A DNA stretch of 64,000 nt from Semisulcospira habei (GCA_036245525.1 BTPG01000007.1:165254976-165318975), one strand, 5' to 3'; counted from the first letter of the stretch, positions 10,524-21,289 are shown. The notes: generated by a model not told the origin, from the letters alone. Numbers and translations: made by a program.

Positions 10524-10528
10524 GTAAG
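9064..10528 (+). mobile_element. 5'-truncated RTE-like LINE, copy 2 (inverted relative to copy 1)
   Basis: Flanked by the 12-bp duplication TTAACCCACATA (9052-9063 and 10529-10540). It ends in (AAGT)n. It is nearly identical to 6709-8180 of copy 1 over about 1.46 kb but truncated a little more at the 5' end (begins AGPDGIPAES). The duplicated target is itself the left tip of a type-A MITE. It lies antisense to syntaxin in the intron 8613-10840. Confidence 0.92.
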
Positions 10529-10717
10529 TTAACCCACATATCACCACGCCACATTTTGGAGGTGTTCCCTAATGACTGTGTACCAGTTGATAATTCAGCT
10601 ATGATAATTCAAGAGTAGTGCCAGATTTGCTTGGTCCCTGATGGCGCCAAGCTAATCTGGCACTACCCTTCAATTTTCATGGTCGATCTATCTCCTGCTG
10701 AAGTGTCAGGGCTAAAT
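10529..10717 (+). mobile_element. type-A MITE entered by RTE copy 2
   Basis: Starts with the TTAACCCACATA tip (also present at 9052 as the LINE's target duplication) and the type-A flank ACATTTTGGAGGTGTTCC. The hairpin at about 10606-10680 has GCCAGATTTGCTTGG and GCCAAGCTAATCTGGC. The right tip is eroded (TCAGGGCTAAAT). Confidence 0.7.
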
Positions 10718-10840
10718 TTTAGACATGCTGCATCCAACTACAGCCGTGTATTTGAACATCTCAAATGCTTTCAAAGGACTGATGACTGTCTTGTCTACAA
10801 AATGATACACATGAGCAGAACAGTGATGACAGCGACTCAC

Positions 10841-10914
10841 TTGTGTTTTTCTGATGCGGAGATCTGCTGACGACTTGTTTGAGTGCTCCTCTTGTTCAAT
10901 GTTCTGTTCAATCA
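10841..10914 (-). CDS. STX1: syntaxin-1 exon: end of Hb region
   Basis: 74 nt. The first two bases TG complete a Val codon with the G ending the exon at 42107. Reads [20 protein letters not shown] followed by IRKTQ, matching the SIEQ...[10 protein letters not shown] segment of syntaxin-1. The acceptor is TTTCAG and the donor GTGAGT. It follows the 31-kb intron and joins in phase 0 to the HATLSRKF exon. Confidence 0.95.
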
Positions 10915-11157
10915 CTGAAACACACACAAATAAACAAACTCATAAATAACACTTTCATTACATTGTGTTCGATTGAGCAGAACACCTGCGAGGATAGAAA
11001 AGCAAAACCCACCAAAAACTCTTCATGATTAGTGAAACAGACAAAAATACACAAAATGAAAAAAAATGCCTGTCAGATACTTTCTTCAGTAAGTCCTAAC
11101 TCTAACAGACAGAAATAGCATGGCAATAGATCAAGTAAAAACAGACGTCTCATTTAC

Positions 11158-11371
11158 TTAACCCATTTAGCCCCGAGTCCCTACAGCAGGAGATTGATTG
11201 ACCATGATAATTCAAGGGTAGTGCCAGATTAGCTTGGTGCCTTCAGGCACCAAGCTAATCTGGCACTACCCTTGAATTATCATGGTCAATCCATCCCCTG
11301 CAACTGGTGCATAGTCGTTAGGCAACACCTCCCAAATTTGAGAAATGGGACCTTGTGGCTAAAAGGGTTAT
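11158..11371 (-). mobile_element. type-A MITE with 56-bp arms
   Basis: Tips TTAACCCATTTAGCCCC and GTGGCTAAAAGGGTTAT. The stem runs from about 11187 to 11303 and includes GACCATGATAATTC facing GAATTATCATGGTC. The centre reads CTTGGTGCCTTCAGGCACCA, i.e. the usual GGCGCC has changed to GGTGCC on one arm and GGCACC on the other. Confidence 0.85.
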
Positions 11372-11580
11372 TAGACTATTTTGATATTCTCTTCGATAAG
11401 GCATGACAAGGACAGACAAAAATACAATTTACAAATAGACCAAGTAAAAATGACGTAACACTCATAAATAAGACTAGTTATATTCTCTTCAAGAAGGCTT
11501 GAAAGTAACAGACGCAACGAAATTTACAACAGATCAAATAAAACGGCACAAGTCTCATAAATAAGATTGCATGTTGTTGA

Positions 11581-11660
11581 TGATCATGTTCATTTGTATA
11601 GCGCCTATATCCATCCATCTATGGTAGAATGCTCATGGCGCTTTGTACAGGAGACGGAAA
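11581..11660. repeat. possible SINE/LINE 3' end
   Basis: TTGTATAGCGCCTATATCC and GCTCATGGCGCTTTGTACA resemble the conserved 3' ends of invertebrate SINEs. No tRNA head is visible. Confidence 0.3.
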
Positions 11661-11910
11661 ACATCCCATTTGGAAACAAAATACATGTAGCATGACAGAC
11701 GAGAACTACAGAGAAAAACCAGTCAGTTATACTGGCTGAAGAAATATGTCTTCTAAGTGTTAATCTATACTGCAAATTTGATGACTATTGATTAAAAACG
11801 AAAAACAGAATTCATATCAGCTCAAGTGTAGTGCCTGACTGGTCATTTAGTACTTCTCCAGGCTGCTGCTAACTAATTCAGCACGATCCCCAAGGCATAC
11901 CTTTAACCAT

Positions 11911-12118
11911 TTAACCCCAAGGCCGCATTTCCTAATTTTTTTTTAAAGGGTCACTGAACAACTGTGTCCCAGTTCCAGGAGATGGCTCAACCATGATAGT
12001 TCAAGGGTAGCGCCAGACTAGCTTGGTGCCTGAAGGCGCCAAGCTACTCTGGCGCTACCCTTGAACTATTATGGTCGTTCCATCTCCTGCTGTGGTGCGA
12101 CGGGGCTAAATGGGTTAA
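11911..12118 (+). mobile_element. type-A MITE with GTAGCGCC arms
   Basis: From TTAACCCCAAGGCC to GGGGCTAAATGGGTTAA. The hairpin arms read GGGTAGCGCCAGA and TCTGGCGCTACCC: the T of the usual GTAGTGCC is C here, and the opposite arm carries the matching G. Confidence 0.85.
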
Positions 12119-12171
12119 TGTTCCCTTTGTTACATTTTGAAGCAAAACAGCAGCTTGTCGTCACAATAAAG

Positions 12172-12234
12172 GTGCTGGTCTGTGATTTTGGACCTTATGG
12201 CCTCAGGTCGTAGGTCCGAAATCACAGACCAGCT
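12172..12234. repeat. GTGCTGG-family hairpin repeat
   Basis: Arms GTGCTGGTCTGTGATTTTGG and CCGAAATCACAGACCAGC. Confidence 0.75.
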
Positions 12235-12346
12235 CACTGTCTGCCTTGCAGGCCAATTGCTTATATAATACAGTATGGGGAAAACACTAAAAGTAAGGTC
12301 ACCATAAAAGGCGTGGTGGTTTGTGTGCGCGCGTTTTTACCCCGCT

Positions 12347-12412
12347 TGTGCTGGCCTGTGATTTTGTACCTTACGGCTGACGCCGTAAGGTCCAGAATCA
12401 CAGGCCAGCACA
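12347..12412. repeat. GTGCTGG-family hairpin, variant stem
   Basis: Arms TGTGCTGGCCTGTGATTTTG and AATCACAGGCCAGCACA with an inner ACCTTACGGC and GCCGTAAGGT. The GGCC/GGCC pair replaces GGTC/GACC of other copies on both arms. Confidence 0.8.
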
Positions 12413-12649
12413 CAATCGTGTATCCGCGTGGTGCAAATTTATTCATTACTCCCGAGCTTCGTTCAGGACAATATTGCTCTGTCCTCATATTGGCTTTTTA
12501 TTAATGTACCGCGAGACAGGTCAGGTTCCGTACAAGCCCCCTGTGTGCGTGTGCTTGCTTTCTTTTGCCGCGTGCATGCAAATGAGAATACTGTATGTGT
12601 ATATATATATGATAGGTTAATTAATTTGCACATGCATTCACAAAGATGT

Positions 12650-12676
12650 TCTTGTGTGTGTGTGTGTGTGTGTGTT

Positions 12677-12722
<46 letters not shown>
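12650..12722. repeat. (GT)n microsatellite
   Basis: Two (GT)n runs separated by TTCA. All reading frames here are repeat-encoded. Confidence 0.9.
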
Positions 12723-12726
<4 letters not shown>

Positions 12727-13349
12727 GCGTATGCCCATGTGACGATGAAAACGAGTGTATATAAAATGTATTACGTTGAAATGCACGCATACATTCGACT
12801 ATATTATATATGGTTTGTTTTCGCTTACAAATACAGGTTTGTGGGATAGCTCGCGCATCCGCGCATACTTCGTCTTGCGGCGGGTACGCGTGCATGCATC
12901 TGTTCAGGTGTGCGTGTAGATCCTTGTATACAGTGTGCGACTGTGTGTGCTTTGACTGCTCTCACTCTATTGTCAATTCAATCCACTTAAGTGTTTCTTC
13001 CCCCTCCTGATTGCAAATCAATAAGTCTCCCTCAACAGACCGTGCATTCTCCCCTAAGAGGCACAGATCCTCATGAGCCCCCGCGTCAGGCCTCTTGCCC
13101 TGCTCAATCTGCACTATGTATCTCGTCAGGCGTTGCCTATTCAGCGATCAATAGCCCCTCAATGGACTACAGTGTGAACGGTGTATGCAAAGCAGCATCC
13201 ATTCTTAAGACCGCGTCCTCCGGCCTACGCTTCTGTAGACTAAAAATCTACTCGACCGGGGGAGGAGCAATCGATGTGCTTCTTTGTCCGTACCTACGTC
13301 CCCGCCTAAGTAAAAAGAGACATAGATCCTCATGTGCCATGCGGGGGCG

Positions 13350-13612
13350 CATGGGGCTCTATGACTCTTGCTAGTTTCTGATTTTTTTTTATGTACACAG
13401 CCGTCCACACTGTGAGTAGATGTAACCAAGGCCGTGGTCCATGGGGCTCTATGCCGCTTGCTAGTTTCTGATGTTTGTATGTACACAGCCGTCCACACTG
13501 AGATTACATGTAACCAATGCCGGGGTTCATGGGGCTCTATGCCGCTTGCAGTCGTGGTAGTTTCTGCTAGTTGTATGTCGTACGCAGCCTTTCAACACTG
13601 AAAATACCCTCC
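13350..13612. repeat. tandem repeat, about 88 bp x 3
   Basis: Three diverged copies start at 13350, 13440 and 13528 with CATGGGGCTCTATG, each followed by TTGCTAGTTTCTG-like sequence and ACAGCCGTCCACACTG (CAGCCTTTCAACACTG in copy 3). The start of each unit resembles half of a CATGAG-family hairpin. Confidence 0.75.
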
Positions 13613-14390
13613 CACCCACACTCAGCATCGGAGAAAGCCAGAAACGTCTTCCTTGTTCGCGCAAAGACAGAACCTCAACATTTTCATCTATCAAAGCCGG
13701 TCGTAGGGAGATGGATCGGCCGTGAAAGCTCAACAGCAGTGCCTGATGACGTCCGTGTCTGTAGCACATCGAGTTGTTTTAGTCAAAAGACTGCCCCAAC
13801 TGCTCGAGATAAATACACCGGACTGTGACAGTTTAAGGATAGTGCCTAGTCTGTCGACTGAAGTTGGGGAGATTATGTCCATATTGAATCAACAAGACGG
13901 TTGACTGGTCTTAATACTTGTAATGCGAGACCACTTGACTGATAATCAAAACTTTATTGATGGGTGAACGGACTAAGCGACAGTTATTCCATCCCGTGCG
14001 AACTGTACACTGTACTCAGAAAAATCTATAAATCTCAGCTTTTATCTCCCCTTGGGAGTGATCATTACAGTGCCGTAGGAAGGTTTCATGGATAGGTATG
14101 ACACAAACCCTCATAATTCAAAACCACAGATGTGTGTGTGTGTGTGTGGGGGGGGGGGGGGGGAGGCTGCACACATTTAGCATCACTGTTAGTCTGTTTT
14201 TTGCAGAAGATTATACTTCACCTATTTCATGTCCTCGTCATAAGAGCTCTAGTGGACAAATGCCAGTTACTGGGCCTGGAGGAGGTGTGGCCGAAGCATA
14301 CTTTAACACATAGGAACATAGCCTGGCACAAGTAAAAAGAAATGAACGTATGGCCAGCAGCCACACTGCCCTGTAGATGACATTAAGTTT

Positions 14391-14925
14391 ATTTGTTCTG
14401 TTGACAGTCAGATCATTTGTTCTTTAGACAGTCAGATCATTTGTTCTGTTGACAGTCAGTTCATTTGTTCTGTTGTCAGTCAGTTCATTTGTTCTGTTGT
14501 CAGTCAGATCATTTGTTCTGTTGACAGTCAAATCATTTGTTCTGTTGACAGTCAGTTCATTTGTTCTGTTGACGGTCAGTTCATTTGTTCTGTTGACGGT
14601 CAGTTCATTTGTTCTGTTGACGGTCAGTTCATTTGTTCTGTTGACGGTCAGTTCATTTGTTCTGTTGACGGTCGGTTCATTTGTTCTGTTGACGGTCGGT
14701 TCATTTGTTCTGTTGACGGTCGGTTCATTTGTTCTGTTGACAGTCCAGATCATTTGTTCTGTTGACAGTCAGTTCATTTGTTCTTTTGACAGTCAGTTTA
14801 TTTGTTCTGTTGACAGTCAGTTCATTTGTTCTTTTGACAGTCAGTTTATCTGTTCTGTTGACAGCTCATTTGTTTGGCAGACAGTCAGATCATTTGTTCT
14901 TTTGACATTCAGTTCATTGTGTGAA
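14391..14925. repeat. 24-bp minisatellite, about 22 copies
   Basis: Unit TCATTTGTTCTGTTGACRGT followed by CRGW. Because 24 is a multiple of three, open frames persist on both strands (repeat SSFVLLTV on plus, NRTNELTV on minus). Copies in the middle (about 14570-14730) are nearly identical; the edges are more diverged. I treat it as non-coding. Confidence 0.92.
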
Positions 14926-15360
14926 AAGCGAGGTTTTGATTATCTTGCTTTTCTCAAGAACAGACTTCTTGTGTTTGACCTCCACAGAGGTACTACATTT
15001 TTCCTTCAAACGGTATCATAACATATTCCTGCTCCACCTGGTTCCTACGCCATTGCTACAGCACATACCTAAACCCTTTCGTGGCTAAAAGCCCCATCGA
15101 CCATGGTACACAATCTGCTAGTATGAAACCTCACGCGATAACTGTCAATCACCATACAATGCTTTCCTTCACAAAACCTGCGAACTCCACACAATCTGAT
15201 GAGGGGCAGATCCTCATAAGCCTCTGTAAAAACAACATCCACCTGCAAGAAGGAAAGATCTTATCGCCCCCTCTTCACAAATTCAGCCGTGATTCCGTAA
15301 CATCATACTGATCGACAATGACACCTGAAAGGTGGTGCAGTAATAGTTTGGTGCATAGAG

Positions 15361-15452
15361 TATCGATCTTAATAGTTTAAGGGTGGTGCCAGAATAGCGT
15401 GGCGCCTCTAGGCGCCAAGCTATCCTGGCGCCAGCCATGAACTATCATGATG
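15361..15452. repeat. hairpin-core element, diverged
   Basis: AGTTTAAGGGTGGTGCCAGA, then GGCGCCTCTAGGCGCCAAGC, then CAGCCATGAACTATCATGAT. Confidence 0.65.
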
Positions 15453-15711
15453 GATCTGTCTCCCTAGCTGTAATGTCATTCAGACGGCAGCTTCCAAATT
15501 AGCCAATTACGATCTTTGGTCTCAGCAAGTAAAACCGGTGTTGTCATTAACAACCAAAGGCGCACAAAATTCCCCACCCAAGAATGTGCACTACTTTTAT
15601 AAATAAATAAATAAATAATTTTTTTTTTAAAAATGGTGGACCCTCAACACTGAACTGATCTGGGATTTTGAACGGTCCAAAATCAACGACTAACACACAC
15701 TAATTCTTGTG

Positions 15712-15910
15712 TCAGATCCTCATGACGCCAACTGACAGCACAGATCCTCATGACCCCCAACAGAAACAGTGATCTTCATGACCCCTACAGACGTCGCAGA
15801 TCCTCATGACCCCAACAGATGACATACATCATGAAGACCCTTACAGACAGAAGAGATCCTCATGACCCACCACTGTGACAGACGACACACATCCTCACGA
15901 ACCCCCGTAC
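15712..15910. repeat. irregular array of a CATGAG half-arm
   Basis: The word AGATCCTCATGACCCC recurs, with variants, about six times at roughly 25-40 bp steps, separated by AACAGAC-like spacers. It matches one arm only of the CATGAG hairpin family (AGATCCTCATGAGCCCC). Confidence 0.65.
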
Positions 15911-16038
15911 AGACGGTACTCATGCTCTCGGGCAGTGCTGACTCCGGCCGGCACACTTCACCAAAACCATAGTATTGTCCGCGAACATGCCTACATACAC
16001 AAACATATCTTGCGCAAATGTAGGCAATTGTGATTATG

Positions 16039-16254
16039 TTTAACTCATTCAGCCCGGCGCACGTATTTCCCAATTTTTTCAAGGCATCATCTAACGCCTA
16101 TGCACCTCTTGCAGGTGATGGATCGACCTTGATAATTCAAGGGCAGTGCCAGATTAGCTTGGCGCCGACAGGCGCCAAGCTAATCTGGCACTGCCCTTGA
16201 ATTATCACGGTCGACCCATCTCCTGCTGTAGTGCGTCAGGGCTGAATGAGTTAA
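16039..16254 (+). mobile_element. TTAA-bounded MITE, perfect GGGCAGTGCC hairpin
   Basis: 216 bp from TTAACTCATTCAGCCC to GGGCTGAATGAGTTAA; the terminal repeats are perfect over 16 bp. The stem reads GATAATTCAAGGGCAGTGCC and GGCACTGCCCTTGAATTATC with centre GGCGCCGACAGGCGCC. The usual GGGTAG is GGGCAG here with a matching change on the other arm. Confidence 0.9.
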
Positions 16255-16664
16255 GCAAAAATGTACGCAGAAAAGTCGCTCTGGGACTTCAGTCTACAAT
16301 TGGCTTCTTCCATACTTGGTCCATCTGGGAGCGGCTTTGGAGGGGATTACGGGAAATGATCTTAGTACAGCAAAGTACCGCAGTTGCCAACGATCTGACT
16401 AAAGTGTGTTTCTTCGCTTTCAGTTTCAGGGCCAACCGAGGGAGATATATCTACTGTACTAGGTCAATGGTAGTGCCCGACAAATTTGGTGCCAAGGAGG
16501 CTTTTGACAGGACTAGGGGTACTGACTCACGGAAATAACCGAAGTACACTGCAAGGGATCCGATTGACTACAGAGCAGCGTTCCCAACATCCCTCCCCCC
16601 CCCCCCCCTCACCCTTTTCAGTCGATACTACTTCGGGTGGTATTAAACCATTGTTACTTCATCT

Positions 16665-16732
16665 GCAAGAGGCACAGATTCTCATGTGCCTCTGCAGTCC
16701 GGCAGGGGATCATGAGAATCTACGCCTGTTGC
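16665..16732. repeat. CATGAG-family hairpin
   Basis: GCAAGAGGCACAGATTCTCA and CATGAGAATCTACGCCTGTT. Confidence 0.65.
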
Positions 16733-17230
16733 TGGAAGAAAATGGCCCCATATACCTCCTCGGACAGCGAGCAAGAGGACTGCAAGCGGACGATCAGTAA
16801 GTATGGTGCGATCGTTTGAAGTCTGCTAGTCTGGCACTTTGTCGATCGCTCAGACACGCAATCAGTATCCATTGTCCAAACCATGTTTCTATTTCTCCCA
16901 TTCCAAAGCTCCTATTTTTAGGGACACTGGCGACCAAACCCACCCTCCCCCCATCCCCCGCCCCTTTCTCCATCCCATCTCCCTCACAATATATCTGAGT
17001 AAACAGCGATCTGGGATGTTTGGTCTGGTACTTTGTCGATCGCTTAGACACGTAGTCAGTACTATTGTTGCCCACCATGTTTCTATTTCTCACATTCCGA
17101 TGCTCCTATTCCCGTTTTTCTGTCGGGACACTAGCGAACACTCCCCCCCCCCCCCCCAACCCCCTCCCCGCTGGCTCCATCTATATGTATCCGGCACATT
17201 CCGATTCTGCGCTATTTATTTATTTACATT

Positions 17231-17409
17231 GATTGATTGATTGATTGTACATTGCTTAACGTCCCGACAGCAACAAGGCTTTCTCAGGACGTGCCTGCAC
17301 TGCTTGTGAAAAAAAAACTAAACAGAAAATTGAATGTATGTCGCCAGCCGGTCAAATACATTAAATAAACCTACAACATGGGGCATAAATAAAGCTAAGA
17401 CCATTTACA
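17231..17409 (-). mobile_element. retroelement 3'-end copy 1
   Basis: (GATT)n at the left followed by GTACATTGCTTAACGTCCCG; almost identical to the start of the copy at 17456 and truncated at about 17409 (ACCATTTA). The (AATC)n tail on the minus strand marks the 3' end. Confidence 0.7.
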
Positions 17410-17455
17410 GTCTACTTCACTTATAACAAGGTCTGGTATAACAAAAGTTGGATGA

Positions 17456-17839
17456 TTGATTGTACATTGCTTAACGTCCCGACAGCAACAAGGCTTTCTC
17501 AGGACGTGCCTGCACTGCTTGTGAAAAAAAAAAAACTAAACAGAACATTGAATGTATGTCGCCAGCCGGTCAAATACATTAAATAAACCTAACACATGGG
17601 GCCTAAATAAAGCTAAGACCATTTAGCAACACACATCCAATATCAAGAGCTACAGGCAGTGCAGACAGTAGGGAGAGTTTTAAAAAGGCAAATACAGGTG
17701 AATGGACCTCGGGTAGACAGAAACACATGCCCCAGAATAGAGAGAAAAACTCACCCTGTGGGGCTGACCAGGGTGACCCTGGGAACTAAAAAGTACCTAA
17801 CCCCACCCAAGTCCCCCAGGGCAGACCCGGGTGGGGGCC
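17456..17839 (-). mobile_element. retroelement insertion with 13-bp target duplication, copy 2
   Basis: Flanked by AAAAGTTGGATGA at 17443-17455 and 17840-17852. Begins TTGATTGTACATTGCTTAAC (tail side) and extends beyond copy 1 to GACCCGGGTGGGGGCC. No coding sequence is recognised; it is probably a SINE or a 5'-truncated LINE read on the minus strand. Confidence 0.8.
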
Positions 17840-17946
17840 AAAAGTTGGATGAAACAACAGAGGTCCGGACAACACACTTTCCATCATGTAAATGACATCG
17901 CTTACTGTCAAAAGTCGGATATATTATAACAAGGACGACACAGCCC

Positions 17947-18026
17947 TTAACTCATTCGAGACGTGCCGCCTGCGGATACGCGGCATAAGCCGCGTATCCG
18001 GAGGCGGCACGCCTCGAATGAGTTAA
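17947..18026. mobile_element. TTAA-bounded palindrome, CATTCGAG family
   Basis: TTAACTCATTCGAGACGTGC to GCCTCGAATGAGTTAA. It folds almost completely, with GGATACGCGGC and GCCGCGTATCC at the centre. TTAA occurs on both sides. Confidence 0.85.
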
Positions 18027-18045
18027 GGCTCACGTGCATTAACGA

Positions 18046-18680
18046 TCCACATAATAATAATCGGACCTTTATGACCTTGACCTTTCCGACAGGTCACTGA
18101 AATAAGGAAGTGTTCAAGTGTTCTAACACATGTAAAGGGTTGGCTTTGTAACTGCAAAATCCATGTCTGTTAAGTAGTACTTGTATTTGATTTAAGAAAA
18201 AGAAGTCTTTTGTCAAATATGGCTATATACTCATTTTCCTGATCCCGATGGTCATCCAAATTAAGCATGCATAGCAAGTTCTTACCATCGGATTTCTTTG
18301 TACCAGTTTGAGTTTGAAGTTGTGAATAGTATTTGAGAGAAAAACAATTGTCAAAATATGCAAAGAAGTACCCAACGGCAGTCACCTTTTTGGTCTGGAT
18401 TGATTTGTCAAAATATGGCATTTAAAAAAAAAAAACTCTTTTCCTGATCCCATGTGACCTTGACCTTTGAAAGAGGTAAATGAAATTGGCATGTCTAGAA
18501 AGGTCTTGCCACAAAGTAACCTCGGGCCAAGTTTGAAGAGTTTGGCTTGAATAGGCTCCCAGAAAAGGCCAAATTTAAAGTTTACCACAGACGACAGCGG
18601 ACGCCAGACGGACGATGGACAGGCGACAATTGGTCCATTACATAGACTCACTTTTGCTATCGCAAGTGAGCCATAAAATG
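18046..18680. repeat. dispersed GTGACCTTGACCTTT repeat
   Basis: Contains TATGACCTTGACCTTTCC, AATATGGCTAT and a right end with CTCACTTTTGCTATCGCAAGTGAG, a small hairpin. It is a repeat type common in marine invertebrates. It holds the segments at 18355-18378 and 18377-18406 that reappear, the first inverted, inside the Tc1 element. Confidence 0.6.
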
Positions 18681-18763
18681 TTTCCTGGCGATTTTTGGAC
18701 ATCCTCGCAGTATTTATTTATATTGTATATTTTATTGGTTGTTATGTTGTGTGCTTGCGTACG

Positions 18764-18940
18764 TTAACCCATTTAGCCCCGAGTCACTACAGCAGGAGAT
18801 GGACTGACCTTGAAGGCGCCAAGCTAATCTGGCACTACCCTTGAATTATCATGGTCAATCCATCCCCTGCAACAGGTACATAGGCGTTAGGCAACGCCTC
18901 CCAAATTTGAGAAATGGGACATTGGGGCTAAAAGGGTTAA
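18764..18940 (-). mobile_element. type-A MITE lacking its left arm
   Basis: TTAACCCATTTAGCCCC to GGGGCTAAAAGGGTTAA, 177 bp. The sequence jumps from GACTGACCTTGA straight to AGGCGCCAAGCTAATC, so about one hairpin arm is gone. Confidence 0.85.
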
Positions 18941-19049
18941 GCGACAGGGACGACACTGGAGACCCTTCAGTGTTTGGGGTTGGCAGATCAGAACTCGGTG
19001 ATGTAGCAACGATTCCTTCCCTGATGAACGAGAAAGGCAAAGCCTTTAT

Positions 19050-19690
19050 GGCTCACGTGTATGACCAATCCACATAATAAGTGTGACCTTTGTGTGTTCA
19101 TGTGTCTGAACACAAATAAAGGGTTGGCTTTTGAACCAGTGAAATCGGAGTTGTCTAAAGAATGTATGCATTTTTCACACATTTGTCGACCCTCCGTGAC
19201 ACTTGATCTGTGTAAGGGGGCGACTAAATTAGTATGCACAAAAAGGTGTTATCATCAGCTATCTTTATGCCAAGTTTGATTGAAAAGTTTGCCAACAACT
19301 TTAACAAAAACTACAATTCTATCAAAAACTGACATTTTTCACACACTTGCTGACTTCCTGTGACCTTTACCTTTCTGAGGGATCATCCAAAATAGAATGC
19401 ACAGGAAGGCCTTCTCATCAGGTATTTCTACACCAAGTTCGGGCTTGAAGTTGAAAACAGTTTTTGTCAAAGTATGGCTATTTTGACCTATTTCTGGACG
19501 CACCCCCCCCCCCCCCCACCCCAATGACCCTGAACCTTTGCGAGGGGACCACTAAATTAGTATGCACAGAAAGGTCTTATCATCAGCAACCTTTGTGCCA
19601 TATCTGACTGAAAAGTTGGCAAAAACTTTGATTTAAAACTATAATTCTATCAAACACTGGCATTTTTCACACATTTGCCGACATCATTAT
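19050..19690. repeat. about 164-bp tandem repeat, diverged
   Basis: The phrase CATTTTTCACACATTTG recurs at about 19168, 19333 and 19661, consistent with a unit near 164 bp. Other shared words are AAATTAGTATGCACA and AACTTTGA/AACTTTAAC. It is related to the repeat at 18046. Confidence 0.6.
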
Positions 19691-19705
19691 AATACACTAT
19701 TGCTT

Positions 19706-19790
19706 GAAAGAAATTTGACTATGATAGTTCAAGGGTGGCGCCAGAATAGCTTGACGCCTCAGGCACCACCCTTGAACTAAAATGGTTGAT
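19706..19790. repeat. hairpin-core element with shortened right arm
   Basis: GTTCAAGGGTGGCGCCAGAA then TTGACGCCTCAGGCACCACC and TTGAACTAAAATGGTTGAT. Confidence 0.65.
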
Positions 19791-20163
19791 CTATCTCCTA
19801 ATCTGTAAGGTAGCCTTCATAGGACAATAAGCAAATTGAAAAAGAAATCAGCCTCATGATGAAATAGATGAAAAAAATCTTATACGTCACATATCGCGGA
19901 AAAAAAAACCCAGCTTCAGACATCCACTTGTCCGCTAACTGAAACAAAATCATTCAGGTTACCCCTTGTACCTCCCTGCCCCATCTCCCCCTCCATGGCC
20001 ACTCAGTGAAAGTGACACCCTGCATGCACACCCTCCCCCAAATAATCAGATTATTGACTATCATTTTTGTTTCCTCAACAAATTCTCCTACAAAGTCCAT
20101 TACAAGCCAGACGGGCGTTAGCGATCTCCTGCCATGGTCAGTCTCTCGTCCACGACGTCAACG

Positions 20164-20229
20164 TGTGCTGGTCTGTGATTTTGGGCCACATGGCCCTTGG
20201 TCGTAAGGTTCAAAATCACAGACCAGCAT
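20164..20229. repeat. GTGCTGG-family hairpin
   Basis: TGTGCTGGTCTGTGATTTTG against CAAAATCACAGACCAGCA. Confidence 0.75.
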
Positions 20230-20449
20230 ACGATATCGATCAGCTCTGCCGTCTGCCGGTGTAAAAGCGATGACTTCGGTAACCCAGATTTCGGTTACAC
20301 CACACACCCATTATCCTAACCGTCACGGGCTGAGGATTATTTGAACGGAACCAGAGAGTCGGCGCTTACACATTACATGGTTTGAAATAAGGATTGGAAG
20401 GGGGAGGGGGGGTGGGGGTGGATGGGGACGACAAGTGAGCAGCACAACT

Positions 20450-20517
20450 GCAAGAGGTGTATATCCTCGTGAGCCCCCACAAGCTGCGGAAGTTGATGAG
20501 GATATAAACCTCCTTAC
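20450..20517. repeat. CATGAG-family hairpin, diverged
   Basis: GCAAGAGGTGTATATCCTCG with GATGAGGATATAAACCTCC. Confidence 0.55.
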
Positions 20518-20529
20518 TGGCTTCGCTCT

Positions 20530-21289
20530 CAGTTTGCATCCGCACTGCCCATCATCAGGACCCTCACTGAGTCAGTCCGAGTTGTGAACATGAGACATCA
20601 TCATAGTGTGCTTCTTTCCTCGTGCGGAGGTGGCGATGGGGGGAGAGGGAAGCTGCGCCACGATGGACAGATCTAAACTGAATTGAAATGAAACGTCCAG
20701 CAGCATATGATATTTCATATACATTTTGTGAAACTCCAATGACAAGCTCTGGCCCCAAAACACAATCTGTCAGTAGTGGGGTTTTTTTCCCACAAGTTAT
20801 TCCACACTGCGAAAACCAGCCAGCCAAGCACATTTCCTGTTACATGCAAAAAGCACAGTACAACCAGTCGGGGGAAACTGAAATGGTCAAGGCCCACCCC
20901 CCACCCACCCCCCACCCACTCCCCCCCCCCCCCTTCCAAAAAAACCCACCATTCATCCCACACCAATAAGCCAATTACACTTCCCGTTACATCCAATGTA
21001 GCACAGCAGGGCTAGCTGAAATGCGTGCGACATTTCCATTTATCCCACCCCCGACCAGCCAATCGCACTTCCCGTTACATCTGCACGGCCAATCGAGCGC
21101 TGCGTTATATCCGATAAGGCGCTGTCGCATCCAATAAGCGTGCGCGAAGCATTTGATTTAGGAGCGCTGGGACAGACAGGGATTTGGGGGATCGGAAGGG
21201 ATATTTATCCTTGTCAAATTTTATGGACTGGCACCATTCGGATCAGACCATCCAGAGATGGCCAGTCACTTATCCAGGTCCTTCCCTCT
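20530..21289. other. intronic stretch without gene
   Basis: Contains a C-rich tract (about 20896-20935) and three repeats of the phrase CACTTCCCGTTACAT with CCAAT(A/C)AG (20930-21140). No exon is recognised. Confidence 0.4.

Noticed and set aside
12638..12895. Cys/Val and Thr/His repeat frames (also near 32411-32777, 37785-38054 and 33829-34071)
   Set aside because: Translations of (GT)n and (CA)n microsatellites.
14424..15021. Long repeat-protein frames on both strands
   Set aside because: Direct product of a 24-bp minisatellite whose length is a multiple of three; no start context, splice signals or flanking homology.
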